Below, piece by piece: positions 63,929 through 64,000 of a DNA stretch of 64,000 nt. The notes below the pieces were generated by a model. That model was given only the letters and a program-made list of their open reading frames with translations. It was not told where the DNA came from and did not search any database. This DNA comes from Clostridia bacterium (lineage in GTDB: Bacteria; Bacillota; Clostridia; Christensenellales; Aristaeellaceae), in the NCBI GenBank assembly GCA_900769875.1, contig CAAGII010000160.1, positions 1-64,000 of the forward strand. Direction: 5' to 3'. A program made the position numbers and the translations under genes. The number at the start of each line of letters is the position of its first letter. Position 1 is the stretch's first letter.

Positions 63929-64000
63929 ATGGACGGTTTTCTTCAATCTCTGATCAGCCTTGCCACTGCGGGATGCATGCTGTTTTCATCAGCCGTGGAC
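63929..64000 (+). CDS. Start of an unidentified gene (cut by window edge)
   Basis: An ATG follows GGAAGGAG by eight bases and a good promoter, and the frame stays open to the edge for 24 codons (DGFLQSLISLATAGCMLFSS). The start is hydrophobic and may be a membrane helix. Nothing more can be said. Confidence 0.6.
   Translation, partial: MDGFLQSLISLATAGCMLFSSAVD

Overview
The window is GC-rich chromosomal DNA (roughly 58-60% GC by eye) from an endospore-forming, probably anaerobic member of the Firmicutes/Clostridia. Support comes from a dense set of sporulation genes (spoVAA-AB-AC-AD-AE, sleB/ypeB, spoIIR, spoIVA, gpr, two alpha/beta SASPs, a YhcN-type lipoprotein), a tryptophan T-box leader, many SigA-like promoters with 16-18 nt spacers, and a rubrerythrin-type oxidative stress protein. 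There is no rRNA or tRNA gene, so lineage below class is not fixed; composition and gene set would fit a Christensenellales-like gut anaerobe, but that is inference.

Layout. 1-9.9 kb: trpS behind a T-box, a large glycosidase-like protein, hflK-hflC, a short SleB-like hydrolase, an AEC transporter, a flavin reductase-rubredoxin-rubrerythrin fusion, then birA-acpS. 10-19.7 kb: a moxR-DUF58-transglutaminase operon followed by a secreted GH10 xylanase, glycogen synthase carrying an SCP-2-like tail, peptide deformylase and an alpha/beta hydrolase. 19.7-29.1 kb: glpK divergent from an AraC regulator, an aroA-aroC-pheA operon, and a two-gene phosphonate cassette (a nucleotidyltransferase/cytidylyltransferase/PEP mutase fusion plus phosphonopyruvate decarboxylase). 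29.2-34.7 kb: one minus-strand run spoIIR-sleB-ypeB-spoVAA-spoVAB-(50-codon ORF)-spoVAC-spoVAD-spoVAE. 35-40 kb: an Fe3+-type ABC importer. 40-47.4 kb: a complete F-type ATP synthase operon atpI-B-E-F-H-A-G-D-C. 47.4-51.5 kb: a decayed group II intron directly after the atp terminator, then an ECF sigma factor with a 914-residue membrane partner. 51.5-64 kb: spoIVA, gpr, an isocitrate dehydrogenase-DUF1292 fusion plus a stand-alone DUF1292 gene, a heterodimeric ABC exporter, a TPR lipoprotein, pfkA, two SASPs, a YhcN-like lipoprotein and the start of one more gene.

How the parts relate. Catabolism of plant polymers and glycerol (xylanase, glycosidase-like protein, esterase-like hydrolase, glpK, pfkA) would feed glycolysis and glycogen storage (glgA). 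The ATP synthase c subunit carries a two-carboxylate, Na+-type ion site, suggesting sodium bioenergetics. The forespore and germination genes are packed into one probable transcription unit. The least ordinary content is the set of domain fusions: GlgA-SCP2, Icd-DUF1292, flavin reductase-rubredoxin-rubrerythrin with a retained internal ribosome site, and the three-domain PEP mutase. No CRISPR array, prophage or restriction system was seen. All start choices and family assignments were made by reading the sequence; no database search was run.
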